Below, one piece after another: positions 13,740 through 25,500 of a stretch of 64,000 nt of DNA. The translations under genes and the position numbers were made by a program. Positions within the stretch are counted from its first letter, which is position 1. Every line of letters begins with the position of its first letter. The DNA is from Lycorma delicatula (taxonomy: Eukaryota; Arthropoda; Insecta; Hemiptera; Fulgoridae). The DNA lies in assembly GCF_047948215.1 (NCBI RefSeq), contig NC_134455.1, forward strand, positions 167,940,575 through 168,004,574. Direction: 5' to 3'. The notes beneath the pieces were generated by a model. It was not told the origin of the DNA. It searched no databases and saw nothing but the letters and a program-made list of their open reading frames with translations.

Positions 13740-14150
13740 ATTCTATATAGCCGCCGAGTCGTGAGATATTCGTCTGTGAAACGATTAAAGAACGTGTTCT
13801 TATATAAGTTTAGTAGATCTTACGGACACTTACACGGTATTTTAAGCAACATTTTGTGGTAGGATGTAGATTAGAGTTCTGAGATCGGATGAGGAGAGTT
13901 AGAGGAAAGGGAAGGGGGATATATACCGCTCTTGGAAATAGAAGAGAAGAGTGGCAGTGTGGAGGTTCAAATTATTATGATTATTAGATACGAGAGGTAA
14001 TGTACAGTGGTCGTTATCAGATGGAACTTGTCATTTCTACGGTCGGCCTGCCTGATCGAGCGACTCCCGGTAGATAGCACCATCTCGCCCCATTAGACAG
14101 TACATCCTGTTCTATACAGCAGCCTAATTATCATGTTAAAACTATTTTGA
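13740..14150. other. Balanced-composition island, possible regulatory DNA
   Basis: It contains a purine-rich part (about 13880-13960, AGAGGAAAGGGAAGGGGGAT) and a mixed G+C-richer part (about 14035-14125, including CGGCCTGCCTGATCGAGC). There is no sustained open frame and no recognised repeat family. Confidence 0.25.
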
Positions 14151-14204
14151 AACATTGGCTCGACTATCTGGAAGGTTGTTGTAACCCTTATAACTTATAG
14201 AATT

Positions 14205-14208
<4 letters not shown>

Positions 14209-14260
<52 letters not shown>
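14209..14260. repeat. (TA)n microsatellite
   Basis: Uninterrupted alternating TA. Confidence 0.97.
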
Positions 14261-14264
<4 letters not shown>

Positions 14265-16049
14265 CACTTACACACATACCCATGTGTCCATGAGTGCATA
14301 AATACACACTAATGTGCGTCAATGCTGAAGCTTCTGGGATTATTCAAATTAGGTTAATAATAACCTCCTTCAGGACATTCGTTTCTATCATTAGTTCATT
14401 CGCAGCATATTAGGTTGTGAGAGAATGCTGTAGTACATGATTTATTGCGATCTATAATGTAATGAATCTTTCTTTTTATTTTTTTAATGAATTGTGAGAT
14501 TTGAATTAGTTATGAAATTTGTTTTATAAATTGATGATATTTTTTGTTAAAAAATACCGTTTTTATGATTCTAGGGAAATCATGATTATCGTTTAACTTT
14601 TAAACCTTAATTTTGAATTTAAAGATACTGAATGATGTTTTGCTGACTGTTAATTTATTTTCGTCATTATCGTTTTTTTACAGAAAATGGTCGATGTTTT
14701 TTCCTACCATGTAGGACAAAAATAGATTTTAAAAACTTATCTTAATTTAACCTTAATAAATTTATCTTTAACTTTCGAAAATTTTTGTGTTAGGTAATTC
14801 TGTCTACCTCCGTATAAAGAATTTGATAACTGATATACATTGATATTTACATACCATTTCTGAATTCTGGATTTTACGAATTGTAATTTTCAGTTTAAGG
14901 AAGAAATTTTCAAATTAAAATTCATATACTTTTAACCGTATGTTGCTCAGGAATATTTATTGCAGTCTTTTTCAGACCGTAACCCAAATAAAGCTCCCGA
15001 GTTTCACGAGACATCACAGTTATTTTTCCCGAGGGTACTTGTTCACAGGCATTCGCTGTAGAATCGTACTCTGCTCGTGCTGGGAAAACTTCCCTGGCTT
15101 ATACTGAGCCGATATGAATGAAATGAGGTATGTGAATCTATCGAATAACTCCCTAATTTGCCTAAAAGCATCCTCCTGCACTCTTTGAGAAAGCGACCCT
15201 GCTTATGTGATTGACTATTAGTCACAAATTCATGAACGATTATAGAAACAGGTACAGTCTTTGAGAGAAAAGAATATTCCTATGTACTTCCATAGCACAT
15301 AACAACTTTTTCTTCTGCGTTGCGATGTTGTTGAAGATGTCACTTGTAGAATTGAATTGTTTCAAAAGAATGACCTACCTAGTGGTGTATTTAGCTGAAT
15401 TTGGAGGATACAGGAAACAGATTCGCTTTATTTTTTATAATATACCTACCGTAGGAGGTTTGTAATTTTTGCAATGTCTTGCGTGTCTTATCTGATCGCC
15501 TACATTCAGTACAATTATGGCATCTAACACCCATTTTCCAACAGATCATATATAAAAATGCATGTCTATTTAGTCCCGTTGGACACTGTTTTGGATTATT
15601 TCGATAGTTATTCCTTTTTTTAAAGTATTTTGTTAGATGTTTAATTAGCTGATATTTCTCAAAGATGAAAAGTAATGATTCTGTTGATTACTCCACGGAT
15701 TTACATAACTTATGCGGAAGGTTAATAAAAAAAAAGAAGGTTTTGTTTGTTATACGGTTACTATTCTAATGTACCAATTATTTTTCTATTACAGGATTTT
15801 AGTTTTCCAAAAGATTTAATGGTAATAGGAAACTTTTAATGATAATCTAGTTACTGTCTGCAAGATTTATGCTGGTTTTAAAAAAAATCAGCAAGATTTG
15901 ATGATTTTTTTTATGTATTCAAACTGTGGGAATATTTTTTCTTTTTTGTTGTATGTTATTTTATTTGTAACAGATGTGGTATTTATACGTATATATGCTA
16001 AGATAGTACGAGTTCTAGAATGCTTTTATAAATATCTCTATGTACGGAA

Positions 16050-16520
16050 ATTGTTGGTTCGGTAAGCGAGTAATAGGCAGTCGGTACACGTTGGAAAACT
16101 AGCAGTCATTGCACGATCATATTTATTGCGTTGATCCGAACGCAGGAACAGGTTGACAGCGAAAAATGTTAAAAGCTTAGATTCCTACGTGTGCTGATCG
16201 GTATGATAATACATTTACGAGTAAAAAGGGAATCGGAGGGAGTAAAATACGTGACGTGCAGTAATTGCTGTCATTAATCGAGAGGCACGCTGCTTCGCTG
16301 CTATAGGATGCTACGTACATGCTACTGCTGCCGCTGGACCCGTAACGACGCATCTCATCGCCCGGTTCTGTAGACCGCAGTGTACGCTGCAGCTGACAGA
16401 TGGAAACTGTATGTATGTGTCGTGAACCCTATGACTACAAACCCCTGAACCTCTAGGCTAGGTCTGTACGGTATTAAATAAAACCGTTCGACCGACCCTA
16501 TTTGCTCGGGGTTATGTGAT
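16050..16520. other. Balanced-composition island
   Basis: A G+C-richer segment with repeated GCTGCT/GCTGC words around 16285-16400. A 63-codon minus frame (16355-16546) crosses it but has no recognisable protein features. It may be regulatory DNA or an unrecognised old exon. Confidence 0.25.
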
Positions 16521-17586
16521 AGTACATAATGCATCTCTTTTGCCATGAATATAATAGCATCGTCTGCGCTTGAAATGGTATCGTACTTTGTTCTTTCATG
16601 TACCTTGTATGTTTAATCTTTTTTGTAAATACTGAAATATTAGCGAGTTACTAATATTGAAATGTTAATTTAAATCTCTAGTATGTATTATTTATCTCTT
16701 CACTGCTATAACAAAAAATAAAAACATTTTGTCAAAATTTACGGGTGGACTCATTTAATACAAGCTGCCGGTGTTCTTTATATACATAATAGTATTATTC
16801 CATACCTTCCACTAAAAGTTTGTACGCGAAAATTTTATGAATTCAAATTCATATTTATCATTATTCTTCGAATACATTGTTTCATGATATGCTTCTGCAA
16901 ATAAATCTGTTTTTAATTAAGCTCACAAAAAAACTATATATTATGCGTTATGTATGTTTAAGAATAGTAATGAAAAGGTTTGTATTTTATTAATATGATT
17001 TAAAACTCATTGTTTTATAAAGCTTATCTGTATTTTTTTTATTTTTTTATAAGCAATAGTTATTTTTATTTAAGCCTTGAACTTTGATGTCTTAACGATG
17101 TACTCGAGGAATAAACAGTCCATAATATTAGTAATCAGATAAATAAAGGACCGAAAGGAAAAAAATACTTGGCTTTTTTTCAGTAAAGATAAGTCTGTAT
17201 TTAGAAATTGCGTAACATATTTTACTAGTATATATACTACTTGGTAATCAAAAATTAAACCTAATATATTCATTCCGAAATATGTTAAAGCATATGAAAA
17301 ATAAAATTAGGTTGTAAATAAAATTATCAAGCGTGTTGTTAAGTCGTCGGGACCGTATATTTTCCAAGCTGTATTACTTTCATATGATGTAACTCATCCA
17401 ACTATAAATTTATCAGTATTGGTTTTTTTACTGACTTTTTGAAGAAAAGTATGGTATAGGGAGAAAGTACGGTATCTTTTGAAGAAAGTATCGCATAGTG
17501 AGAGTGAGGGGTGAAAATGAATTTTCTTTTCGATTTGAGGCATGGTAAGCACGAATACACCGTTTACTTAATTGAGATTTCTTAAA

Positions 17587-17590
<4 letters not shown>

Positions 17591-17618
<28 letters not shown>
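17591..17618. repeat. (TA)n microsatellite
   Basis: Uninterrupted alternating TA, lying just beside the Tc1-like relic. Confidence 0.97.
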
Positions 17619-17624
<6 letters not shown>

Positions 17625-17689
17625 TTTATTTTACAATTATTAAAAAATCATAAAAAAATACAGAAGCAACGTAACATCATTTGAGAAAC

Positions 17690-18220
17690 ATTTAATAATG
17701 TATACGACCTCCATATCATTTTAGGTACCGTTACTCTGTCAGGCATGAGTCAATGAATTTCAAACATTTTTCCCTCGTCACCTGTTGCCCCAGACTTGCA
17801 ATTTGAAGTCGGAATTCCGCCTTGTTTTTTTGGTTTTCTTTTAGCCAGCTGCAGTGCCATTCATAAATTTTCAATTGGATTTAAGTAAGGACTACGAGCC
17901 GGCCAGTCTATAATTTTCACATCATTAGCATCAAACTATGTCTTGGTAGCTGGTGATTTGTAACAAGACGCGTTGTACTGCTAGAAGATGAAATTCTCTC
18001 CCAACAGGCTATTAATTAGGAAGCAGGAATTCTTCCATTATTTTTATGTACTTTACGCCGTTCATCGTCCCATCAATGATTCAAAAATGTCCAAGACCTT
18101 CTGACGTTACGCAGCCCCATACCAAGAAGGCGTCTCCAGCTTGTTGCACAGCAGGAATGATGTAGGCTGGTAGAAACTTTTCAGTCTTTGTTCACCTACC
18201 CTAATTTTTTGTTGTTGTCT
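17690..18220 (-). pseudogene. Tc1-like transposase, 5'-truncated and inactivated
   Basis: Minus-strand translation gives the C-terminal part of a Tc1-family DD34E transposase: FLVWGCVTSEGLG, IIDGTMNGVKYIKI, LLGENFIF, then DVKIIDWPARSP, LNPIENL and finally LMPDRV. The middle catalytic position is Tyr instead of Asp (codon 17975-17977). The third catalytic Glu in PIENL survives (17870-17872), and exactly 34 residues separate the two positions, as the family requires. Several in-frame stops are present. The N-terminal DNA-binding half is missing and no terminal inverted repeat was identified. The copy lies about 0.5 kb from the mariner at 18706 in the same orientation. Confidence 0.8.
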
Positions 18221-18705
18221 AAAACAACTGAAATCATAGTGCTGGTTATAGTGCCAACTTCATATTTTTAATAACAGTTGTTATGTCTGACACTTTTAAA
18301 ATGATTGACGCGTTATAAAAAAAAGTGTTGCTTAAACACTAAAATTGATAAAAAACTAAAAACACTTAAGCCCTTACAACTCAAAAAAAAAATATATTTT
18401 TTTTTTAATTTTTCAAATTACCCAGTAAAAAACTACACAAAAAACTTTAAAATGACTAAACTAAATATTTTTCAACAAATAATATTTTACATATAAAAAA
18501 AAAAACTGGCTAATTTTGACTTATTTAAAAAATAGGAATTACCTCGTAAAATTTGAAGCATATAAGGTTGCTGTAAATACACCAAACAATAAATTTTTCA
18601 ATACTGTTTCCCATAGGTAAGTGAGGTTTGAATGTAGTTCATAAATTAAAGGCGAAACTCACATAGAATTTTTCTTGGGTGTCCTTAATGTTATTCACGA
18701 TACTA
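18221..18705. other. Spacer between the two transposon relics
   Basis: Very A-rich on the plus strand with poly(A) runs around 18385-18505. No gene was recognised. Confidence 0.5.
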
Positions 18706-20042
18706 TATACGAGATATAGTAATCTTTAAAGTAAAGACCGTTTCAATGTAAAAAAATTATTCTGAAAACTTTATAAATATTTTTTATTTCTCTAAAACTA
18801 CATACCTCATACTCCTTCTCTATGTAATCGCCACATGAATTAAGATGTTTATCGTAGCGATACACCAGCTTCAATATACTCTCGTCGTATTGTTCTGTCG
18901 CCAATCCATTTAGCCACTGATTAAAATAACATTTTTAAGTTCATCGTTGTCACCCGCGAATTGTTTATCACTTAAAAATTCTTTCAATTTCCCAAACAGA
19001 TTGTAATCAGAAGGAGCTAAGTCCGGACTATATGATGGGTGATTGTAAATTTTCCATCCAAATGTTCTCAGCAAATCTCATGTCGGACTCGCAACATGTG
19101 GACCTGCATTATCGTGCAACATGATGAGGCCGTCGGTCAGCCTCTCACGTCGACGACGTGAGCGTAAGTTACGAAGAGTTTCGCAGTAGATTCTGCATTT
19201 ACAGTCGTTCCTCGTGGCGTGAAATCAATCAGCACTATGCCAAACCGATCCCAAAAGACTGTGGCGATCAGTTTGCGTGCAAATGGCTGTGGTTTGACCT
19301 TTGTTGGTCTGGTTGATGATTTAGGATGACCCCATTGACTTTGACTGCAGTGTTCATTCTGGCGTAATACGAAATCCATGTTTCATCGCCGGTAACAATC
19401 GAATTAAGGAACTCATCACCTTTTTATGTGTGGCGCATCAAAAATTCTATAGTAGATCCTGTTCAGATTTTTTTGACGTTCCGTTAAGTACTGCGGCACC
19501 CAACGTGCACAAACCTTTTTGAAGCTAAAACGGTCATTAACAATGCAACCAATAACAGCTCTTGAAACATCAGAAAAAAGAAGGGCTAGGTCTTAAATCG
19601 TTGAGCTACGTTCTTTTCTGATTTCATCATCGACGCGTTTCGACAAGTCCCGGGTGATTATCGAGGGCCTCCCCGAACGTTCTTCATCATGCACATTAAT
19701 TCTGTTATTTCGAAACCTTTCACACGGATTTTGGACGTTTCTTTCATTCATTACATTATCACCGTACACAGCAACCAACTGCCTATGAATTTCAGTCGGC
19801 TTAATGTTTTGGTGGTTTAAAAAACGTATGACCCCACGTATTTCACAGTCGACGGGAACATCGATTGTCCTACTCATCTTATAACGTAATAACTTACACG
19901 CAATCAAAGATACTACAACGCGACAACTTACAGACAACAATGCAGTGTGTACATTACTAGCGTGGCCATGAACGACACAGGTTCGCCAACCTTATGGAGA
20001 GAAATTTCCAAGCGGTCTTTACTTTCGAGATATCCCTCGTGT
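18706..20042. mobile_element. mariner element with both ends, inactive
   Basis: The left end (from about 18704) contains TACGAGATATAG and AAAGTAAAGACCGTTT. The right end, reverse complemented, contains CACGAGGGATATCTCG and AAAGTAAAGACCGCTT, so the two form imperfect inverted repeats of about 40 bp. TA dinucleotides flank both ends as expected for the TA target duplication. Exact borders are uncertain by a few bases because the flanks are themselves TA-rich. The transposase lies on the minus strand inside it. Confidence 0.85.
18780..19877 (-). pseudogene. mariner transposase, DD34D, with stops and frameshifts
   Basis: The start is the ATG at 19875-19877 (MSRTIDVPVDCEIRGV), followed by the paired helix-turn-helix region with IRFLNHQNIKPTEIHRQL and SGRPSIITRD, then the linker KVCARWVP. 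The catalytic domain shows GDETWISYYAR (first Asp codon at 19385-19387), the block ATVFWDRFG and LIDFTPRGTT, LHDNAGPH (second Asp at 19111-19113) and SPDLAPSDYNLF (third Asp at 19006-19008). Exactly 34 residues separate the second and third Asp, giving the DD34D signature of mariner. All three acidic residues survive. However, a stop follows LHDNAGPHVASPT, the first and second Asp are out of frame with each other, and further stops occur near the C-terminus, so no active enzyme is possible. Confidence 0.9.
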
Positions 20043-22938
20043 ATATACCTATGTATGAAACATTGTGACTCAAAAATCTCCGAAACTAATTCATCAATTA
20101 CATTAAAATTTAAATATGCTGTAGTAATGTATTTGAAGTTGTGGATGTGAAAATTTGATGAATGTTGATTGAATCGTTCTTGAGTTACACTCAATTTAAT
20201 GTCGAAAATGATTAGGTAATGTTGACTGTGTAATAGTAAATTTTTAATACGCGCTTATACAGTGAGTCACAGCAGTGAGTGAATTGAAACTTGATACATG
20301 TGTGTAGGGTCTGCTGGTTAATCGAACGTTTGTTGTGAGTTGTATTCTGAAAATCAGTGCGTTTCTGACTGCGAAATAGTGAGGGCGTCGGAAACGAAAA
20401 ATCTGTCTTGCGCACAACTGCCTAAGAGTTTTTTTACCTAAATACTGGAATCCAACATTTAATAATTTTTGTATCGTTCAATTTTTACATACTCTAAACG
20501 TGAAATTACTGTTAAATCTATTACTGAGAATATTTTACCGGAACAATCACAAGAAACCACGATACTAATGTTCAAATACTTCGTATTAAAATCTTTGGCA
20601 TATTACGAGTATAGTGTGTTAACTTTTGATTATATTTACTTAACCTGTTCGAGGCGATTCGCCGTAGCTTATCTTGTTTTATTTGTTTTGATTTCAGCGA
20701 CATTACCTACTTTTTTCTGTTGTTTCTAAAAATTAAATGTTATTTATTTAATTTTTTTAATCATTCAATAACGCAGGATTATTTTTCCCTGACGTTAAGA
20801 AACTTGTATTTTTAAAATGTATACATACGCTTTACTCTTTAACTCTTGTTTATTGTATCGTACTTTGTGTGTAATGAATAGCTGAAACTCAATTGCATTT
20901 ATTAGAACTAAAATCAGGAGGCTCATGTCCGTCCCCTATAGTCGTTGTATATGGCACGTATAGATAAAGGATCACTGTAGCGTGGTGTACCTCGTTACTG
21001 AACCTACACATGCGATTTTGATATTAAAGTTCGTTATGGAAATTGATGCTTAAGTTTATGTCGGCTACTATACCTCTTGATGTATGCCTAGGGACGTCTA
21101 GTAATCATCACTATTATCGTGCGGTAATGCATTACTTTTTTGTTTATTACGAACAGAAAAATAGAACTGTTTTGTTGTTCAATTTATAAAGAGTTCATAT
21201 TATAATGAGCGAATGTATAACGTCATCTGTTTAAAGTTTATTTTAATTATAAAGACTTTCAAAATCGAAATTAATAGAAACAATGAATAAAAATTACAGC
21301 TAATTTATTTTTCCCTTGGGGGCTCTCATTTTAAGTCTACAGGGACTGACAACCTGAAGCCGGATCTGGTTGAAAAAATTTTTTTAAAACCATATTTAAA
21401 GGGGACTTAAACCCAAAATTTTAAACAACAAATAAAACAAATTACATTCGAAAAAGGATCTCCCAAGATCCTAAGTATACTTTAGGTTTTTTAAGTTTTT
21501 CTTCTAAGTATACTTTAAGCTGCACGCCGTCAAATACTAAAGAAAAATTACGGTCTACCAACGTTACATTCAGGGAATGACACAAAAAAAAATTCGCCTA
21601 AAATTTATATCAATATTAACCCATTATTAAATTATTTTTGCTTTACTTAAAAAAAAATCAATCTGACCCGTTAATCGTTAAGGTTACTGTGTCTTGCATT
21701 TGACATCTCTATCGTTGATTTCATTACCCGTACGGGTACTGAGTGATTCAGAGACGAAATACTTGCCTAGGAGTGAGACGACTTCAATTCTGTAAAGAAG
21801 AGAAAAAATAATAATTCTTTATTAAATTGAATTTTTAATTTGTACTATTTTTCCTACAACTTATTTTATAAAGATAATTAATAGAACCTGCTTTCTTGAC
21901 GTTTTGAATAAAATTACGATTATTTAAATTTCCTTCGTCGTAAAAAGCCATCTTAACAAATCGAATCGGGCGAGTCGGTTTTAGGTTGAAATAAAGGTTT
22001 CTACTAATAAGTTATAACGTAAAACCTTGGCGACATCAAAGCGAAACAAGGATTACTTTTTGATGTTCAAAAATCTGACAGGCGATCGGCCTCTTTTTTA
22101 AACTGATAGTTTACTAATTCGTTGTCTCACAGTAATGAAATTTCTTTTGCTACATAATTATTTTATAATAAATATTCTTTAATAGAATACGATTTTATTT
22201 CTTCGACATTAATAGCTAATATTTATTTTCGGAATTTTTATAAAAGAAACTGAACGGTCAAATTAGGCAATTTAAATGCATTTTTAAAGAAATGCATCGG
22301 TTAATGTAAGATAAATATTCATTTCAATTCATCTGTAAACATAAATTTTTTTAATGAGTACGTGGCATGATTTTCATATTTTACTGAATACGTAGCTTTT
22401 GACTAAATTTGATGAACTTGGACTTTACTTTTAACGATTTATAAACATGTTTAACAGCGTTATTTCATTCTTGATTCATATTGTCTTTTAAGGCGATTAT
22501 CTCAGACACCAGATATAAACCGTATACGAATAATGAGTTTTAAAAATGTTTCATCTTACCTCAGTTAATTTTGTAAATACTATTTAGAATATCATATAAA
22601 CAGGAAACCTTTTCTGAATAAGAATTAAAATACGTAAATATAAGGTGAATATTTTTGTCTGTACGTGTTTCTATTGGCTTTAAAATACTGTAAACTATAT
22701 TGATTGAAAGTGATAGTTTTTTTTTTTAAATTATATGATGTGAATTAAACAGGAAGCGGTAGAAATGATATATTGTTATTAATCGAACTCCAGATCTTGT
22801 CTGCTGGACAAACTATGACAGTATAGAGTTGTTTACTTACAACAGAAGACCCTATTTTGCTGTGCAGTATTGTTGACAGTGACCGGCTAGTCAGAACGAC
22901 TGCTTTTCTCCCCCTCAATTGAAGGGACAGAAAAGATC

Positions 22939-22960
22939 TAGTCCGTTAATAAACGGACTA
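22939..22960. repeat. Perfect 9-bp hairpin
   Basis: TAGTCCGTT and AACGGACTA separated by AATA, inside a slightly G+C-richer stretch (about 22780-22990). Function unknown. Confidence 0.6.
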
Positions 22961-24520
22961 AGTGATTGTGTCACTCCTTAAGGTGTACGAAGTAGAACAG
23001 TTGAACATCTTTTAAAATAGACGTTAATTTTTTCGGTGCTTTTAATTATTTTTTATTAATGTATGTGGATGTGTATTATGTTAACGTAAACTTTAAGAAG
23101 TTAAATGAATTACAACGGAATTTATATTTTATCGATAAGAGGCTTATTAAGGCAAATCTAAAGAGAGTTGCAGCGTGGTTTCACGGCTGAAAGAGTTTAA
23201 TCATAACTTTATGATTTTCTGTAACTTTTTATTACCGTGTTGGTCTTTATTTTGTCCGTAATTATATTTCCTTTAACAGCTAGAGCAATTATTTTAAATG
23301 TTCCTCGACTACGTAAAATGAATACTCGGGATCGATTTGAAGTACTGTTTTAATAAAGGATATATAAACTTAATATCCTATTAACGTCAAATATCTTTTT
23401 GATTTTTTTTTTAATTTAAGTACTGTAATACTCGTATTAGGTTTTTAGAAACAAATATATATTAACTTATTTTAACGATTTTATTGTCTTTTATGTTTCA
23501 GGTAGGAATCGATTTACAAGATCATTATTTTCAACATAAACGAAATACAATCAACAGGTATTTAAAAGTTTTTCACCTTCTCCAATCCCAAAAAAAATTA
23601 TTGCAGTTAAACTTATTTAGCACTTTTCATTCGTAATTGCTGCATTCTTTTAACTTTTTATTGCAATTTTTTAAAAGAAGTGATGAACTTTAATAAACGA
23701 AAAACTAAAGAAGAAAGAAAGGAAAAACTACGTTAAACGTTATTTAATTTAAAAAAAAATTAGAATATGTTTAATTATGACAATTTATTTTTATATTATA
23801 TAGTGTATTTTCAATGTTTTATTGATGCATATATCTTAAATTCGATTTCGCTATAATTTATTCTGTGGTAATTAAAAAATATTAATCGACTTTATTTTTA
23901 GTCAAATGATTTATTCTTTCAAGAGCTTATATAATTGTTTGAAATTAACTAATGTGGGGCTGTACTCAGGCACTGTGAAAATAGTATATCATAAATACTT
24001 CCAGTTTTCCACTTCAAAAAAAATGTTCCCTTCGCGAAACCAATCTTAAACAAAGAAATTACGGATGTTGGGGGTATTATATCATAGAGTTTTATACTTC
24101 TATTTAAGGATAAATCTCTATCTTAATATATTAATGTGTGCGTGTTGCGTGTGAACTTTATACTTTAATTGTTTTATAATCCATTGTCATTCTTAGGAAT
24201 ATTATGTAGATTTTGTGAAGCGTACTCTCCAAGCAGGTGTCGGTGTGAACCATAGATGATTGTAGAGGGTGGTGTAGAGAAGACCAATTAATAAAATTAT
24301 TTCTCTGTTTAAATGTTCAATAATTAAATTACTTTTTTTTCTTGACTGCAAACCTAAGCTAACATCGATTTTGTGATATCTCTATTTCAATAATCGATTT
24401 TAACCATAGGAAACTGAAATTTATCTAAAATTAAATAGCGCATATATAGAACTTATGCAATAAATTGTAATTTCGAAATACATTTTGGATTCAACTTTAT
24501 ATCCATTATCGCGTATTACA

Positions 24521-24556
24521 TTTTATAAAAGATGACATATGTCATCTTTATAAAAT
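24521..24556. repeat. Near-perfect palindrome
   Basis: The core AAAGATGACAT/ATGTCATCTTT (24528-24549) is a perfect 22-base palindrome, and the match continues outward through TTTATAAAA with a one-base slip. A partial third copy, GACATATGATGACATAT, follows immediately. Confidence 0.75.
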
Positions 24557-25113
24557 AAGACATATGATGACATATATCTTGGGTGTTGTAACTTAACGGT
24601 TGTAAGCGAGTTACTTTCATTCTCAAAAATTACATTGAAAGTTCCAAGAATAATAAGCATCCGATGACAAGCTTACGAGAAAATTGTGGAGTAAATAATT
24701 TTCTATTGCCGTCCTGACCGTGTTGAATATGCCAGCTGCATTTCAGCTTTCTAAGCCGTGTGTAATGAACTTCATTTCTCTCAAAGAAAGCAGCGTCGAT
24801 CGGCACTTCTTATAACCCAGGTACTTTATTTATGTTTCACTACTATAAAAACAATTTTGTCGTATTGTGCAAATCAACAAATTAGTTTACCACTTGTGGG
24901 AAAGAATGTCTTGTATATATTGACTTCAGTTAGTGGCGGAAATAAACGGATAGACGTTTTTGCATCACCAAAAATTATTTTTGAATTATCTTAAAACAGT
25001 TACTATTAATTAATTTTGCAATGTAACTAAACACCATTAAGCACTTTTATATTGAAAGAGGTAGGTGGTATATCTGTAATTTAATTCGCTGAATGTTAAC
25101 TGAAAAACTGTTA

Positions 25114-25500
25114 CAGGTATCCCGTAACTTTCCTTGCATAGAAAACTAAACGTGTTTTTATGAAAACCATTTTTATTTATATTAAATGAGCTCTACAAAA
25201 CCACCTTTGCTTTAAAAGCACATTTCAGTGCGTGTCCTCCACTGCTGAAGAACACGTTGCCCCCATAAGTTTCCATACATAGGAAAAATAACTATTTTTT
25301 TGTTTATGAAAGCCATGGTGTATCAGGGAAAGATACAAAACATAAATCATCTCAAGGAACGTATCACCAACGTCATTACTACCACACTCCAGCTGTGCTA
25401 AGCACAGCTACACTACGCTTTGTATCTTTTCCTGAGACATCATGGCCTTCATTAAAAATTGTTTATTTTTCCTATATATGGAAACTTTTGAGACATTCTG
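25114..25500. mobile_element. Composite TA-flanked MITE
   Basis: Flanked by TA at 25112-25113 and 25501-25502. The left end CAGGTATCCCGTAACTTTCC matches the reverse complement of the right end CAGAATGTCTCAAAAGTTTCC. The first ~60 bp recur in direct orientation starting near 25254. That inner copy (25265-25338) pairs with 25419-25490 as a ~73-bp inverted repeat of high identity, with both arms containing TTTCCATA, AGGAAAAATAA and AGATACAAA. The loop carries a perfect 9-bp hairpin AGCTGTGCT-A-AGCACAGCT (25390-25408). The TA target and CAG-type termini suggest a Tc1/mariner-superfamily transposase acting in trans. The three terminal modules suggest nesting or a partial dimer. Confidence 0.75.

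Larger units (their letters stand above)
11040..17590. other. Long A+T-rich stretch, no gene seen
   Basis: No exon or transposon protein was recognised. It holds a small hairpin at 11194-11213 (AGACATGT-TTGT-ACATGTCT), a T-run near 13062-13079, microsatellites at 13152-13182 and 14209-14260, and balanced-composition blocks at about 13740-14150, 15000-15240 and 16050-16520. Confidence 0.5.
20043..25113. other. Long A+T-rich stretch, no gene seen
   Basis: No exon or transposon protein was recognised. It holds a direct repeat of CTAAGTATACTTTA near 21474 and 21509, a 12-bp palindrome ACCCGTACGGGT near 21730, a perfect hairpin at 22939-22960 and a near-perfect palindrome around 24521-24556. The 86-codon open frame at 20469-20729 has no recognisable domain. 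Confidence 0.5.

Noticed and set aside
19947..20194. Overlapping plus and minus open frames of 67 and 88 codons
   Set aside because: They span the mariner right terminus and flank in both directions and show no protein family features.
20469..20729. 86-codon open frame ending in a hydrophobic stretch
   Set aside because: Could mimic a membrane protein, but there is no conserved motif and no supporting context.
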